64,000 nt of DNA from an uncultured Umboniibacter sp. (GTDB lineage Bacteria; Pseudomonadota; Gammaproteobacteria; Pseudomonadales; DSM-25080). The stretch spans positions 229,209 through 293,208 of the forward strand of contig NZ_CANMGY010000003.1 in assembly GCF_947497555.1 (NCBI RefSeq), in the 5' to 3' direction. The notes beneath the pieces are model-generated. The model ran no database searches, was not told where the DNA came from, and worked only from the letters and a program-made list of their open reading frames with translations. Below are positions 1 through 9,779 of the stretch, in pieces. Position 1 is the first letter of the stretch. Every line of letters starts with the position of its first letter. Position numbers and translations under genes: made by a program.

Positions 1-136
1 CTGACAAAGTTGTCAGCGCCATTCGCAAAGAGCTTAAGCCCAAGTTCTTATCAACAACTAATAGAATGACTGCCACGACCATGAGCCGAACAAGGTAACT
101 TCCTAACTTGGCGTCACGTTTAAACAGCGGTTTGAT
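1..136 (-). CDS. mreC: Rod-shape protein MreC, N-terminal part (runs off the window)
   Basis: Only the first 45 or so codons lie in the window. The translation begins with I-K-P-L-F-K-R-D-A-K-L-G and goes into a hydrophobic helix (about residues 19-28, VVAVILLVV), then DKNLGLSSLRMAL. This is the usual MreC start: short basic cytoplasmic tail, one membrane helix, periplasmic body. It follows mreB on the same strand, as in most gammaproteobacteria. MreC links the MreB cytoskeleton to wall synthesis enzymes in the periplasm. The start is odd. An in-frame TGA lies at 148-146, and no ATG, GTG or TTG occurs before an ATG at 82-80, inside the membrane helix. A GAGGTGA ribosome site (about 148-141) points at an ATC codon at 136-134. 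I therefore place the start there, tentatively. The family call is good; the start is uncertain. Confidence 0.75.
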   Translation of the reverse strand, partial: MKPLFKRDAKLGSYLVRLMVVAVILLVVDKNLGLSSLRMALTTLS

Positions 137-149
137 AAGATCACCTCAA

Positions 150-1190
<1,041 letters not shown>

Positions 1191-1409
1191 TTAATTAACC
1201 TTTTTATATGTGTTTGACTACGCGTCATAATGGTTAGATCTAGGCGTCAAACTTTTTTGTATAGAATGATGCAACTCTAACAACCATGGGGTTTTAGAGC
1301 AAGGAGCTAATGTGTTAAGTTACGTCCATTGGTCGGTTTTTTAGGCTCGGTTCGCTTTTATGACCACAGAGTACCAATTTCGTTCGCTTTTAAGAGGTTT
1401 TTACGCGGT

Positions 1410-1697
1410 ATGTCCATTACTAATGAGTCCGTTCAACACGTTGCTGAACTCGCAATGTTATCACTTGATCAGCCAGCCATCGACAAGGCGACAACTAAAC
1501 TCAACCAAGTCCTTGATATGATCGACAAATTGCAGGCGGTGGACACCGAGAATGTAGAACCTTTAGCGCACCCCTTGGATGCTATCCAAGTGCTGAGGGC
1601 TGACGAAGTCACCAAGTTAAATCGTCGAGAGGCATTACTTAGCAATGCTCCAGAAGCTCAAGATGGGCAATTCGTTGTTCCACGCGTAGTAGAATAG
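1410..1697 (+). CDS. gatC: Asp-tRNA(Asn)/Glu-tRNA(Gln) amidotransferase subunit C
   Basis: A 95-residue GatC. The open frame reaches back to 1329, but the extra 27 residues look nothing like the family, so I start at the ATG at 1410 ([19 protein letters not shown]), which has AAGAGG about 12 bases upstream. GatC wraps around GatA and GatB and stabilises the amidotransferase that converts misacylated Glu-tRNA(Gln) and Asp-tRNA(Asn) to the correct aminoacyl-tRNAs. Conserved features are the N-terminal VAxLAxL helix, the [21 protein letters not shown] block and the C-terminal FVVPRVVE. It is the first gene of gatC-gatA-gatB, with a 10-bp gap to gatA. Confidence 0.93.
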   Translation: MSITNESVQHVAELAMLSLDQPAIDKATTKLNQVLDMIDKLQAVDTENVEPLAHPLDAIQVLRADEVTKLNRREALLSNAPEAQDGQFVVPRVVE

Positions 1698-1707
1698 GAA
1701 CTGCCAC

Positions 1708-3183
1708 ATGACATTGCATACCCAATCCGTTACTCAGCTCAGCCAACTTCTAAGTCAAGGCTCGCTATCAAGCACCGAACTGACTGAGCATTTTTTGCAG
1801 CGTATCGAATCGCTCGATAACCAAATCAATAGCTTCATTACCGTAAACCGCGAAGGCGCCCTAGCGCAGGCTAAATTAGCCGATGCACAACGCGCAAGCG
1901 GTTCGGCTGGCTCACTCACCGGTGTCCCCATTGCCCACAAGGACATTTTCTGCACCAACGGTTTAAGAACCACCTGTGCAAGCCGTATGTTGAAGGACTT
2001 CATTCCTCCCTACGAGTCAACCGTTACCACAAACATTGCCGCGGCTGGCATGGTGAACTTAGGCAAGACAAATATGGATGAGTTCGCTATGGGCTCGTCC
2101 AATGAAACCAGCTTCTTCGGAGCCTCTCGCAACCCCTGGAACACCGATCATATACCGGGCGGTTCATCCGGCGGCTCCGCAGCGGCCGTCGCGGCGGCCT
2201 TAGCCCCTATCGCTACGGGAACGGATACTGGTGGCTCGATACGCCAACCGGCCGCTCATACCGGGTTAACCGGCATCAAGCCAACCTATGGGTCGGTTTC
2301 ACGCTGGGGAATGATTGCCTTTGCGTCCAGTTTGGACCAAGCAGGGCCTATGGCCACTTCAGCTGAAGACGCAGCGCTCCTTTTAGAAACCATGGTCAGC
2401 CACGACGATAAGGATTCCACGAGTGTTGCTCACCCGAATGGAGCATTCACCAAAAACCTAAACGCTTCGATTGCTGGAATTCGTATCGGCGTACCTGAGT
2501 CGTTCTTCAACGCCGACTTGGACACCGAAGTGGGCGATGCCATTCAGCAAGCCATCAGCCAACTACAAAAGCTTGGCGCCATTATCGTTCCTATCTCTCT
2601 AGAGATGAATCAACATGCTTTGAGCGCTTACTACGTCATTGCCCCCTCGGAAGCCTCGGCGAATCTTAGCCGCTTCGACGGTGTCCGCTTTGGTCACCGC
2701 TGCGACGACCCAAAGGACCTCAAGGATTTATATAGTCGTTCTCGTAGTGAAGGTTTTGGGGCTGAAGTACAAACTCGGATTCTAGTTGGCACCTATGCCC
2801 TGTCAGCGGGTTACTACGACGCCTATTACCGTAAGGCACAAAAGCTACGTCGTCTCATTAAAGAAGACTTCGAACAGGCCTTCAAACAGGTTGATATGAT
2901 TCTAGGCCCAACTACCCCAAACACCGCCTGTAAGATTGGTGATAAATTCGGCGACCCGGCGAAGATGTATCTCGAAGATATCTACACGCTAGCCGTTAAC
3001 CTTGCTGGCCTGCCAGCCATTTCACTCCCCTGCGGCATCGCCAACGGCCTCCCTATCGGCATGCAGCTCATTGGCAAAGCCTTCGGTGAAGCGGATATTC
3101 TCCAAATGGGACATCAGTACCAGCAGCATAGTGACTGGCATAAACAGCGAGCGCCTTTAGCATTGCAGGGGGTTTCAGCATGA
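1708..3183 (+). CDS. gatA: Asp-tRNA(Asn)/Glu-tRNA(Gln) amidotransferase subunit A
   Basis: A 491-residue amidase-signature enzyme that releases ammonia from glutamine for the GatB active site. The Lys-cisSer-Ser triad is visible: Lys78 in VPIAHKDIF, Ser153 in the [10 protein letters not shown] loop and Ser177 in [11 protein letters not shown], matching the known GatA numbering closely. An AGGA site stands about 8 bases before the ATG. The 3' end overlaps gatB by 4 bases (ATGA), which indicates translational coupling. Presence of the full gatCAB set implies indirect synthesis of Gln-tRNA and/or Asn-tRNA. Whether GlnRS or AsnRS also exists cannot be seen here. Confidence 0.97.
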   Translation: MTLHTQSVTQLSQLLSQGSLSSTELTEHFLQRIESLDNQINSFITVNREGALAQAKLADAQRASGSAGSLTGVPIAHKDIFCTNGLRTTCASRMLKDFIPPYESTVTTNIAAAGMVNLGKTNMDEFAMGSSNETSFFGASRNPWNTDHIPGGSSGGSAAAVAAALAPIATGTDTGGSIRQPAAHTGLTGIKPTYGSVSRWGMIAFASSLDQAGPMATSAEDAALLLETMVSHDDKDSTSVAHPNGAFTKNLNASIAGIRIGVPESFFNADLDTEVGDAIQQAISQLQKLGAIIVPISLEMNQHALSAYYVIAPSEASANLSRFDGVRFGHRCDDPKDLKDLYSRSRSEGFGAEVQTRILVGTYALSAGYYDAYYRKAQKLRRLIKEDFEQAFKQVDMILGPTTPNTACKIGDKFGDPAKMYLEDIYTLAVNLAGLPAISLPCGIANGLPIGMQLIGKAFGEADILQMGHQYQQHSDWHKQRAPLALQGVSA

Positions 3184-4637
3184 AGTGGGATGTAGTTATA
3201 GGCTTAGAAATTCATGTTCAGTTAGCCACTCGGAGTAAGATCTTTTCCGGCAGCTCCACGCAGTTCGGCGCGGCCCCGAATACCCAAGTTGATGAGGTCG
3301 ACATGGCGCTGCCAGGCACCTTGCCAGTGGTCAATCGCGGCGCCATTGAAATGGCGACAAAGTTCGGTCTAGCTATTGGTGCGGAGATTGGCAGAGAGTC
3401 CGTCTTCGAACGAAAGAATTACTTCTATGCGGACCTTCCAAAGGGTTATCAAACTACTCAGCTTGAGAAACCGATTGTTGGGGCGGGCGAAGTCACTGTA
3501 ACACTCGAAGACGGCTCTGAGCGTCATATTCGCATTCACCACGCTCACCTCGAAGAGGATGCAGGTAAATCTATTCACACTGAAATACCCGGCAAGACGG
3601 CTATCGATCTCAACCGTGCGGGAACACCGCTCATTGAAATTGTCACCGAGCCCGACATCAGATCCGCTGAGGAAGCCGTTGCTTTCCTGCGTAAAATCCA
3701 CTCACTAATTACCTATATTGGCATCTCCGATGGCGATATGTCTCAGGGTTCAATGCGCTGTGATGCCAACGTCTCGGTTAAACCGGCGGGGCAGGAAGAA
3801 CTCGGCACGCGTGCAGAGATCAAGAACATCAATTCGTTTCGCTTTGTTGAGAAAGCGATCAAGGTGGAGACGCAACGACAGATTGAATTAATCGAAGATG
3901 GCGGAACCGTTGTCCAAGAAACACGCCTCTACGACAGCGAAAAAAATGAAACGCGCAGCATGCGATCTAAGGAAGTAGCCAACGACTATCGCTACTTCCC
4001 CTGCCCCGATTTACTGCCGATTCACATCGACGATAGCTTCATCGAAGCGCTTCGCGAATCGCTCCCAGAGCTTCCTGACGACAAAGCCAAGCGTTTTGTT
4101 TCGGACTATCAAATACCCAACTATGACGCACAACTCATAGCTAGTGACCGCTTACTATCTGAATATTACGAAATCGTCGTCGAGGGTTGCAAAAGTGCTA
4201 AATTGGCAGCCAACTGGGTGATGGGTGAGCTTTCGGCTGCGCTGAATCGTGACAGTATCACCATTGAAGAATCTCGGATTAGCGCCGCTCACTTGGCTCA
4301 GCTTATTCAACGAATTAATGACAGCACACTATCATCTAAAATTGCCAAGCAGGTGTTCGAGTCCTGCTGGAATGACCAGTTAGCGCCTGACGAAATCATT
4401 GAACGCGATGGCCTAAAGCAGAACTCCGATAGCGGCGCACTCGAGCTGATGATTGACGAAGTGATCGCTAATTCGGGCACTCAAGTAGCCAACTACGCTA
4501 AGGCCGCCGCCGACAAGCGGCCAAAAATGCTCGGCTATTTTGTTGGGCAGATCATGAAAGCGAGTAAGGGGCAAGCTAACCCTAAAATGGTCAACGAGCT
4601 GCTTATCGCGAAGCTCAATGTTTTAATTGAGGAGTAA
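3180..4637 (+). CDS. gatB: Asp-tRNA(Asn)/Glu-tRNA(Gln) amidotransferase subunit B
   Basis: A 485-residue GatB, which activates the misacylated tRNA with ATP and transfers ammonia to it. It begins [20 protein letters not shown]. It has [14 protein letters not shown] and the HLEEDAGK metal/phosphate region (about residues 122-130), the STxxDxN-like block [16 protein letters not shown], and the [13 protein letters not shown] motif. The C-terminal helical YqeY-like tail ends in [20 protein letters not shown], the usual family ending. It starts inside the gatA stop codon. A CysZ-like gene begins 2 bp after its stop and is probably in the same transcript. Confidence 0.97.
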   Translation: MKWDVVIGLEIHVQLATRSKIFSGSSTQFGAAPNTQVDEVDMALPGTLPVVNRGAIEMATKFGLAIGAEIGRESVFERKNYFYADLPKGYQTTQLEKPIVGAGEVTVTLEDGSERHIRIHHAHLEEDAGKSIHTEIPGKTAIDLNRAGTPLIEIVTEPDIRSAEEAVAFLRKIHSLITYIGISDGDMSQGSMRCDANVSVKPAGQEELGTRAEIKNINSFRFVEKAIKVETQRQIELIEDGGTVVQETRLYDSEKNETRSMRSKEVANDYRYFPCPDLLPIHIDDSFIEALRESLPELPDDKAKRFVSDYQIPNYDAQLIASDRLLSEYYEIVVEGCKSAKLAANWVMGELSAALNRDSITIEESRISAAHLAQLIQRINDSTLSSKIAKQVFESCWNDQLAPDEIIERDGLKQNSDSGALELMIDEVIANSGTQVANYAKAAADKRPKMLGYFVGQIMKASKGQANPKMVNELLIAKLNVLIEE

Positions 4638-4639
4638 CT

Positions 4640-5422
4640 ATGGCTACACCACAGGTACCTATTTCTTCGTTTACTTATGTTGCCAAGGGCCTACGGCTCT
4701 TGCTTGATAAACGTATTCGTCCCTTTGTGGTGATTCCAATTGCCATCAACGCCATATTGTTCATTGGGCTCAATATCTATGTGTTTAGCCACCTTAGCGA
4801 ATGGAATCAGTGGCTGGTTGATACTTATCTACCGGACTGGGATTGGCTCCGTGCGTTGGTCGGATGGTTAGTCGCTATTCTCGCCACCTTAGGAATCTTG
4901 GTGGGCAGCGCTTACACCTTCAACTTCGTGGCTGGGCTAATTGCTGCGCCGTTCAATGGCTTACTGGCCGAAAAGGCCGAGGAGTTATTGTCGGGAAGAA
5001 AGCCCCCGCCAGAGAAGATCTCCGCGATGATTTGGCGCACCCTTGGTAGAGAGCTGCGTAAGCTAGGCTATTTTATTCCCCGCGCGCTAGGTGTGTTACT
5101 GGGATGCTTGTTGCTAGGCTTTATCCCGGTTATTGGCTTAATTGCACCCTTTCTAGCCTTTGCCTGGGCTGCCTGGTCGCTGTGCATTCAGTACTCGGAC
5201 TACTGCTTTGATAACCATCAAATCGATTTTAACGAATCACTGAATAAGTTGCGGAAAACTCGCCCTCAGAGTTACGGCTTCGGCGCTACCATCGCCGGTG
5301 CGTCGATGATTCCCATCATTAACTGGTTCGTGATGCCCGCAGCAGTGATCGGCGGTGTTGTCTATTGGGTGGAGAAGCATCAAGACGCCCACTTTGAAGC
5401 AAAACTAAGCAATAGCGATTAG
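4640..5422 (+). CDS. cysZ: CysZ-like (EI24 domain) membrane protein
   Basis: A 260-residue membrane protein of the EI24/CysZ family, which takes up sulfate across the inner membrane for cysteine synthesis. The start SFTYVAKGLRLLLDKRIRPF is the family's typical N-terminus. Hydrophobic segments lie at about residues 28-50, 70-105 (with NFVAGLIAAPFNGLLAEK), 145-185 and 215-240. The WSLCIQYSDYCFDNHQIDFNE region, with a conserved hydrophilic turn, is also family-like. It is the last gene of the gatCAB run, 2 bp behind gatB. No other sulfur genes are nearby, so the sulfate role is inferred from the family only. Confidence 0.8.
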   Translation: MATPQVPISSFTYVAKGLRLLLDKRIRPFVVIPIAINAILFIGLNIYVFSHLSEWNQWLVDTYLPDWDWLRALVGWLVAILATLGILVGSAYTFNFVAGLIAAPFNGLLAEKAEELLSGRKPPPEKISAMIWRTLGRELRKLGYFIPRALGVLLGCLLLGFIPVIGLIAPFLAFAWAAWSLCIQYSDYCFDNHQIDFNESLNKLRKTRPQSYGFGATIAGASMIPIINWFVMPAAVIGGVVYWVEKHQDAHFEAKLSNSD

Positions 5423-5453
5423 TTTTCTTGGTGTTTAATCATTTTCTCGGCGA

Positions 5454-5483
5454 TAAAAAAGGCGCTCCATATAGGAAGCGCCT
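5454..5483 (-). terminator. Rho-independent terminator downstream of the MarC-family gene
   Basis: An AAGGCGCT(T)CC / GGAGCGCCTT stem with a short ATATA loop and one bulge, followed on the minus strand by about seven U. The orientation fits the end of the minus-strand operon that finishes with the MarC-family gene at 5609. It may also stop plus-strand transcripts from gatCAB-cysZ, though the plus-side U tract is poor. Confidence 0.75.
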
Positions 5484-5608
5484 TCGATAGAGCTAGCGCA
5501 TCTTCGTTTAGCTCGTCAACATTAATCCGTTACTGTTAATTCGTTACTTACCCCACGCCGGAGTGCTTTTAGTGGGTGGGTTAAACCATACTCCTCCAAA
5601 AGAACTGA

Positions 5609-6196
5609 CTAGTCTAAGACATGAGTGAGTCCATCTAGTGCCATCTGTACTGAGATCATAACCAGAATCATCCCCATCAAACGCTCTACCGCTACCAAAC
5701 CTCGGTCACCCAATAATTGATAGAACTTGGTGGAGAAGAAGAGGATCAGCGCAGACACCGCCCATGCCGCGAGTAGTGCTCCAGTCCACTCCAGCATCAT
5801 TTCGGGGTTTTGACCAACTAATAGCATGAGGAATGCCATCGCTGACGGCCCAGCAACTAAGGGTATCGCCAGAGGGACTATAAATGGCTCACCGGACGCG
5901 TGCTCGCCCATAATACCGCCCTCAGCCGGTGGGAAAATCATTCGAATTGCAATAATGAAGAGCACTATAGCGCCACCGATCGAGATCGTTTCGGTTTGTA
6001 AACCCAACGCGTCAAGGACGACCTTGCCGAAGAAGAGAAAAAACAGAAGAATTCCCAACGCGATGAGGAGTTCGCGGATTAAGACTCGCTTTCTACGTTT
6101 CTCGTCGACATCACGTAATACCGCTAAGAACACCGGGATATTTCCCAGAGGGTCCATTACCAGTAACAGTGTTAAAAAGGCGGTTAGCCAATCCAT
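5609..6196 (-). CDS. MarC family (UPF0056) membrane protein
   Basis: A 195-residue polytopic protein with about six hydrophobic helices and the MarC family signature: the N-terminal LLLVMDPLGNIPVFLA motif and the second-half PLAIPLVAGPSAMAFLM motif. Family members are inner-membrane proteins of unsettled function. The old link to multiple antibiotic resistance was not upheld, so no transport substrate is assigned. An AGGA site lies about 9 bases before the ATG. It is the last gene of a four-gene minus-strand run, 47 bp after the S9 peptidase, and is followed by a terminator at 5454-5483. Confidence 0.9.
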   Translation of the reverse strand: MDWLTAFLTLLLVMDPLGNIPVFLAVLRDVDEKRRKRVLIRELLIALGILLFFLFFGKVVLDALGLQTETISIGGAIVLFIIAIRMIFPPAEGGIMGEHASGEPFIVPLAIPLVAGPSAMAFLMLLVGQNPEMMLEWTGALLAAWAVSALILFFSTKFYQLLGDRGLVAVERLMGMILVMISVQMALDGLTHVLD

Positions 6197-6243
6197 TTTA
6201 GCGTTCCTATATTTAAGTCAAATACGTCAGACGACTTTAGCGG

Positions 6244-8190
6244 TTAGTTTAGTGCATCACAGCGCTGAAGAAATGCCTGCACCTTCTCGTACTGATCCAA
6301 GCGGTTCTCCTTAAAATATAGACCATGCCCCTCTTTATCATAGAAGTAATACTCATAATCTAAGTCAGTTTGCTCAAGGGCCTCAATCATTGTCTCGGCG
6401 CCCACCATTGGCGTACGAGTATCCTCTCGCCCGTGCACGATCATGAATGGCACGTTGATCTTATCGAGGTTATGAATAGGTGAATTCGTTCGAAGGAATT
6501 CAGGGTCCGAGCCAATAGCCTTATTCTCATAACCACCAGTATTGAAACCTGAGCCCGCATCCCACGTTTCCAATTGCTGAGCTAGGTCGAAAACACCGGC
6601 AATGATTACGCTACAATCATAATAATCGTTGTGGCGCACAATGCTCTGAGCCGAGGCATAGCCCCCGTAGCTTCCACCCATAATGTAAACCTTTTCACCC
6701 ACTGAGTAATTAGCCTGAACAAACTCTGCGCCTTCGCGCATATCATCAAGCATCCGTGTGCCCCACTGAAGGTAACCCGCTTCTTCAAAATTCAGCCCGT
6801 AGCCACCCGATCCGCGGAAGTTCGGCGCAAAGACCGCATAGCCAAGTTCAGCCATCATTTGCATCCGCCCATCGAAGCTGAACGGAATATAGGGGCCATG
6901 AGGTCCACCGTGTATATAGCTCACTAAACCCTTCGGTTGGCCGTTACGAGGCATTAACAACCAGCCCTGAAGCTGAACGCCGTCGGAGGATTCGTAATTA
7001 ATGGCTTCGAAGGAATTGAGCGCAAGCTGATCAATCTTATCCGCTGACCCCACCAAAAAACGCGCTTGCCCTTTATCCGCTTCCCAAACATAGTATTCGC
7101 CATTAATGCCCGGCGAACCTACGTGAAGAGTAAAGTTTTCAGAATCATCGTCGGCACCCGATAAAGAGACAGTATAGCCCGCGAAACTGCGAACAAATCC
7201 GCCAACAATTTTCGCCGCCTGGGTATCTTGATACATTTTAAATTCTGGCTTATCCGCTACCCACTGAGCAAACTCGGGATAGCCATCTCGATCGTAGTTA
7301 ATCTCTACGGAAGAAACGAAGCCAAATTCATCTTCAACCGTTACCTCACCACTGTGTAATGCAATCTTAACTAACTGCTGAGGGGCATTAAGATCTTCAC
7401 CTACCTGAGACAAACCAAATACGAAATCACCATCAGCCGTGACAGATTGCGCATAAAAACCACCGGGCAAATCAACACTGATTTCGGCCCAACGCTCGTT
7501 TCTCCCACGATGGAAGTAACGGGTTTCATAGTCAGTAGTTATTGCCCAACTGAAGGCCTTTGTAGCCTCGCGATTGGTCAGAAACGCTGCACCTCGAGCC
7601 GGCCCCGTCACTAACTTCTTCATATCACCGGTCGCTAACTCTAAGCGATAGATCGACGGTCGTACACCACCATCAGCCCGCTCCCATGGGGTGATAGAAA
7701 CTAGGATGTTGTTGGGGTCGTCGGGCAAGGATGAAAGCACTTGCATACCACCGCGAATCAAATCACCTCGGGCTCGAGCATTATCTTCATAATTACCTTG
7801 GTAATACCAAATACGTTCATTATCACCCGTGTTGACGTCCAATAAAAACAGATCCCCGGCATCCGCAGGGCGTTGTCCTTCATTAATTTCGGTGAGAACC
7901 GCGTAGGCGTACAATTCATCGTCAATCCAGTAGCCGTAGGAAACTTCGATGTTATCACTCTCTTCATAGCGAATACTTTGGACGGGTTCCATCGTCTCAC
8001 GCGACAGGATAATTAGGGTATTACGCCCTTCTCGTTTTTGCACCACTGAGAAATACTCGCCGGTCGGCGATACCGAAAGGTTACGGAATTCTCTGCCATC
8101 TAAAAGTGCTTCGAAGCTCTCTGGCAGCTCAGCGTTAACCGGTATGCTAGTAATCGCGAGCAATAGCGCGATGGTAATCGTTCTTATCAT
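6244..8190 (-). CDS. Secreted S9 family (prolyl oligopeptidase-type) serine peptidase
   Basis: A 648-residue protein with a cleavable signal peptide (MIRTITIALLLAITSIPVNA), so it is probably periplasmic. Residues about 30-400 form a beta-propeller-like region with no clear motifs. The C-terminal alpha/beta-hydrolase domain carries the nucleophile in YIMGGSYGGYASAQ (Ser near residue 506), the acid in HGREDTRTP and the His in DKEGHGLYF. This is the acylaminoacyl/dipeptidyl peptidase layout of family S9C. The substrate is presumably short peptides. It begins 4 bp after the small secreted-protein gene, whose last codons supply the AAGGA ribosome site. The two are therefore translationally linked. 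Confidence 0.92.
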   Translation of the reverse strand: MIRTITIALLLAITSIPVNAELPESFEALLDGREFRNLSVSPTGEYFSVVQKREGRNTLIILSRETMEPVQSIRYEESDNIEVSYGYWIDDELYAYAVLTEINEGQRPADAGDLFLLDVNTGDNERIWYYQGNYEDNARARGDLIRGGMQVLSSLPDDPNNILVSITPWERADGGVRPSIYRLELATGDMKKLVTGPARGAAFLTNREATKAFSWAITTDYETRYFHRGRNERWAEISVDLPGGFYAQSVTADGDFVFGLSQVGEDLNAPQQLVKIALHSGEVTVEDEFGFVSSVEINYDRDGYPEFAQWVADKPEFKMYQDTQAAKIVGGFVRSFAGYTVSLSGADDDSENFTLHVGSPGINGEYYVWEADKGQARFLVGSADKIDQLALNSFEAINYESSDGVQLQGWLLMPRNGQPKGLVSYIHGGPHGPYIPFSFDGRMQMMAELGYAVFAPNFRGSGGYGLNFEEAGYLQWGTRMLDDMREGAEFVQANYSVGEKVYIMGGSYGGYASAQSIVRHNDYYDCSVIIAGVFDLAQQLETWDAGSGFNTGGYENKAIGSDPEFLRTNSPIHNLDKINVPFMIVHGREDTRTPMVGAETMIEALEQTDLDYEYYFYDKEGHGLYFKENRLDQYEKVQAFLQRCDALN

Positions 8191-8194
8191 GAAC

Positions 8195-8806
8195 TTATAA
8201 TTCCTTTACTTTGATTCGCAATCCATCTTGATTCACTAAAAACATCGAAGACATCATCCCCGCCTCTATTAACAGCTGATCGCCTTCCTTGAAGGTTGCG
8301 TAGCTTCCAGACTCCCGTCGAAAGGTGCGTCCTTGCTCGGTGGCAAAGAAAACCTGCCGCCGAGAATTTCTTCGTACATCACTAACAATAAGCGTTTGTG
8401 CGTTAGCTATGACCTCGTCGTAGGCCTCCTGAGCCCTTGCGGCAACAGTCTCATCAACGGTGGCTGCTAGTTGATCATCCTTGGGTTCGGATTGCGTTGG
8501 CTGAGTGACTACCTCAGTGGCATCAGCTTGGCTATTGGTGGGAGGCGCGGTAACCGCAGCTGGCGCCACCGGAATCTCTGGTGTGTGATTATCAGCCAGT
8601 TTCGGTGCGTCTCCTTCGCTCGTCTCAGCAGGCATTACTTCCGAGGTAAGCGCGGAGGGTTGAAATAAACTATCATAACAGGCCAGTCGGACCAGATCGT
8701 CGGCCTCTGTACGACATACCTCGACAGACTGGCTCTGAGCCGGCGAAGACAATAAAAGACTACTTCCTAGAAATGAAACTAAGAGACTACGGCAGTTATG
8801 GCCCAT
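8195..8806 (-). CDS. Small secreted protein of unknown function with a CxxxxxxxxRLxCYD motif
   Basis: A 203-residue protein with a signal peptide (about residues 1-26, ending SPAQSQS). Next comes a short cysteine motif, VCRTEADDLVRLACYDSLF, which resembles the start of VasI/TagO-like and many unnamed gammaproteobacterial periplasmic proteins. The middle (about 55-115) is low in complexity, rich in Pro, Thr and Ala. The C-terminal ~60 residues (RRQVFFATEQGRTFRRE to GLRIKVKEL) look like a small beta domain. Its start overlaps the end of the upstream methyltransferase gene by 28 bp, and its end is 4 bp from the S9 peptidase. I do not assign a function; nothing else here suggests type VI secretion. 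Confidence 0.7.
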   Translation of the reverse strand: MGHNCRSLLVSFLGSSLLLSSPAQSQSVEVCRTEADDLVRLACYDSLFQPSALTSEVMPAETSEGDAPKLADNHTPEIPVAPAAVTAPPTNSQADATEVVTQPTQSEPKDDQLAATVDETVAARAQEAYDEVIANAQTLIVSDVRRNSRRQVFFATEQGRTFRRESGSYATFKEGDQLLIEAGMMSSMFLVNQDGLRIKVKEL

Positions 8807-9717
8807 GCTACAGGTGCTCCTTCATGTTCAAGAGATTGTTTATGTACTTTCGCGAATCCAACGTCCCTAAACTGCTGGCAGATGGCTTCGGCACCCTTCT
8901 CATCTTTGGCAACCTCTACCATCTGACGGAATCTCTCCTTAGAGGCTTCGAAGTCGGGCAGAATTGAGTTAATGCGAAGCTTTCGAGACTTCGTATCGTC
9001 ACGAATATGCTTAAAATAGAGTAACACTTGGGTTACGAAATCCACAAGAATTGGGTTTCGAGACTCAGGATCAACATTCATTATTTTTGACACTTCATCG
9101 TTGACGACTTCCCTAGCGGCTACTGCCTTGGCATTCTGGGGAAGTAATGCAGGATCGCCATGACATTCGTTCAAACAAATATCGATGTCTACGAGTGCTT
9201 GAACCACAATCGCCATCACGATGAAATCAAACTCGCTTAAGGCCTTTTCCGACATTTTCGTAATGATTGAGTCGTTATGATGAACCAACAGCTCCACTCG
9301 CCCTTCCTTAGTCAAGGACTTTAGTCTAGGGATCGATTGATCTAAGTTACTGTATTCTAGTCCGTAAACGGAAGCGATGATATCAAAGTCATCGCGCGGA
9401 AGCGTTGCGAGCTCAATCCCTTGCCGAGCGACTAACTCCACTGAGAAACTGCCATTATCTCTCTTCGTTACAGCGTCAGATACAGCCACATCAGCCGCAT
9501 CAACGCCTACGTAATGACCTTCAAGGTGAGACTCAAACAACACCGGTAGCAATGATGCATTACCACAACCCACTTCAAGTACGGACAGTGGCGAGGCCGC
9601 CTCCGCTATGACATTACGCCACCAGCTATTAATATAACCGCGTGTATAGCCATCTGCATAGTACTCGCCAAACGTAGTGCTATGACCCTTTTGCCAAAAG
9701 TTTCCCCATGCATCCAT
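8779..9717 (-). CDS. Class I SAM-dependent methyltransferase
   Basis: A 312-residue protein. The SAM-binding motif I is VLEVGCGNASLLPVL near residue 45, followed by HYVGVDAADVAVSDA (motif II) and DFDIIASVYGLEYSNLD (motif IV). The C-terminus GAPVAWAITAV is shared with many unnamed methyltransferases of this kind. The substrate cannot be told. It is the first gene of the minus-strand operon that continues with the CYD-motif protein, the S9 peptidase and the MarC-like gene. A GGAG site stands just before the ATG. It starts 12 bp past the U tract of the preceding TonB-receptor terminator, so its own promoter must overlap that region, or it depends on read-through. Confidence 0.85.
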   Translation of the reverse strand: MDAWGNFWQKGHSTTFGEYYADGYTRGYINSWWRNVIAEAASPLSVLEVGCGNASLLPVLFESHLEGHYVGVDAADVAVSDAVTKRDNGSFSVELVARQGIELATLPRDDFDIIASVYGLEYSNLDQSIPRLKSLTKEGRVELLVHHNDSIITKMSEKALSEFDFIVMAIVVQALVDIDICLNECHGDPALLPQNAKAVAAREVVNDEVSKIMNVDPESRNPILVDFVTQVLLYFKHIRDDTKSRKLRINSILPDFEASKERFRQMVEVAKDEKGAEAICQQFRDVGFAKVHKQSLEHEGAPVAWAITAVVS

Positions 9718-9728
9718 GATTATTCTCC

Positions 9729-9756
9729 AAAAAAAAAGCCCGCTAATGCGGGCTTT
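9729..9756 (-). terminator. Rho-independent terminator of the TonB receptor gene
   Basis: A perfect stem of three A-U plus six GC pairs (AAAGCCCGC / GCGGGCTTT) with an ATTA loop, followed on the minus strand by nine U. It sits 24 bp after the stop of the TonB receptor at 9780 and directly before the methyltransferase start. Confidence 0.93.
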
Positions 9757-9779
9757 ATTTTATATCAATCTAGCAAGTA

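Noticed and set aside
5826..6314. Plus-strand frame of 162 codons opposite the MarC-family gene and the S9 peptidase end
   Set aside because: Antisense of two real genes and of the gap between them; no start signal.
8195..8806. Type VI secretion component (VasI/TagO)
   Set aside because: Only the short cysteine motif is similar, and there are no type VI genes in the window.
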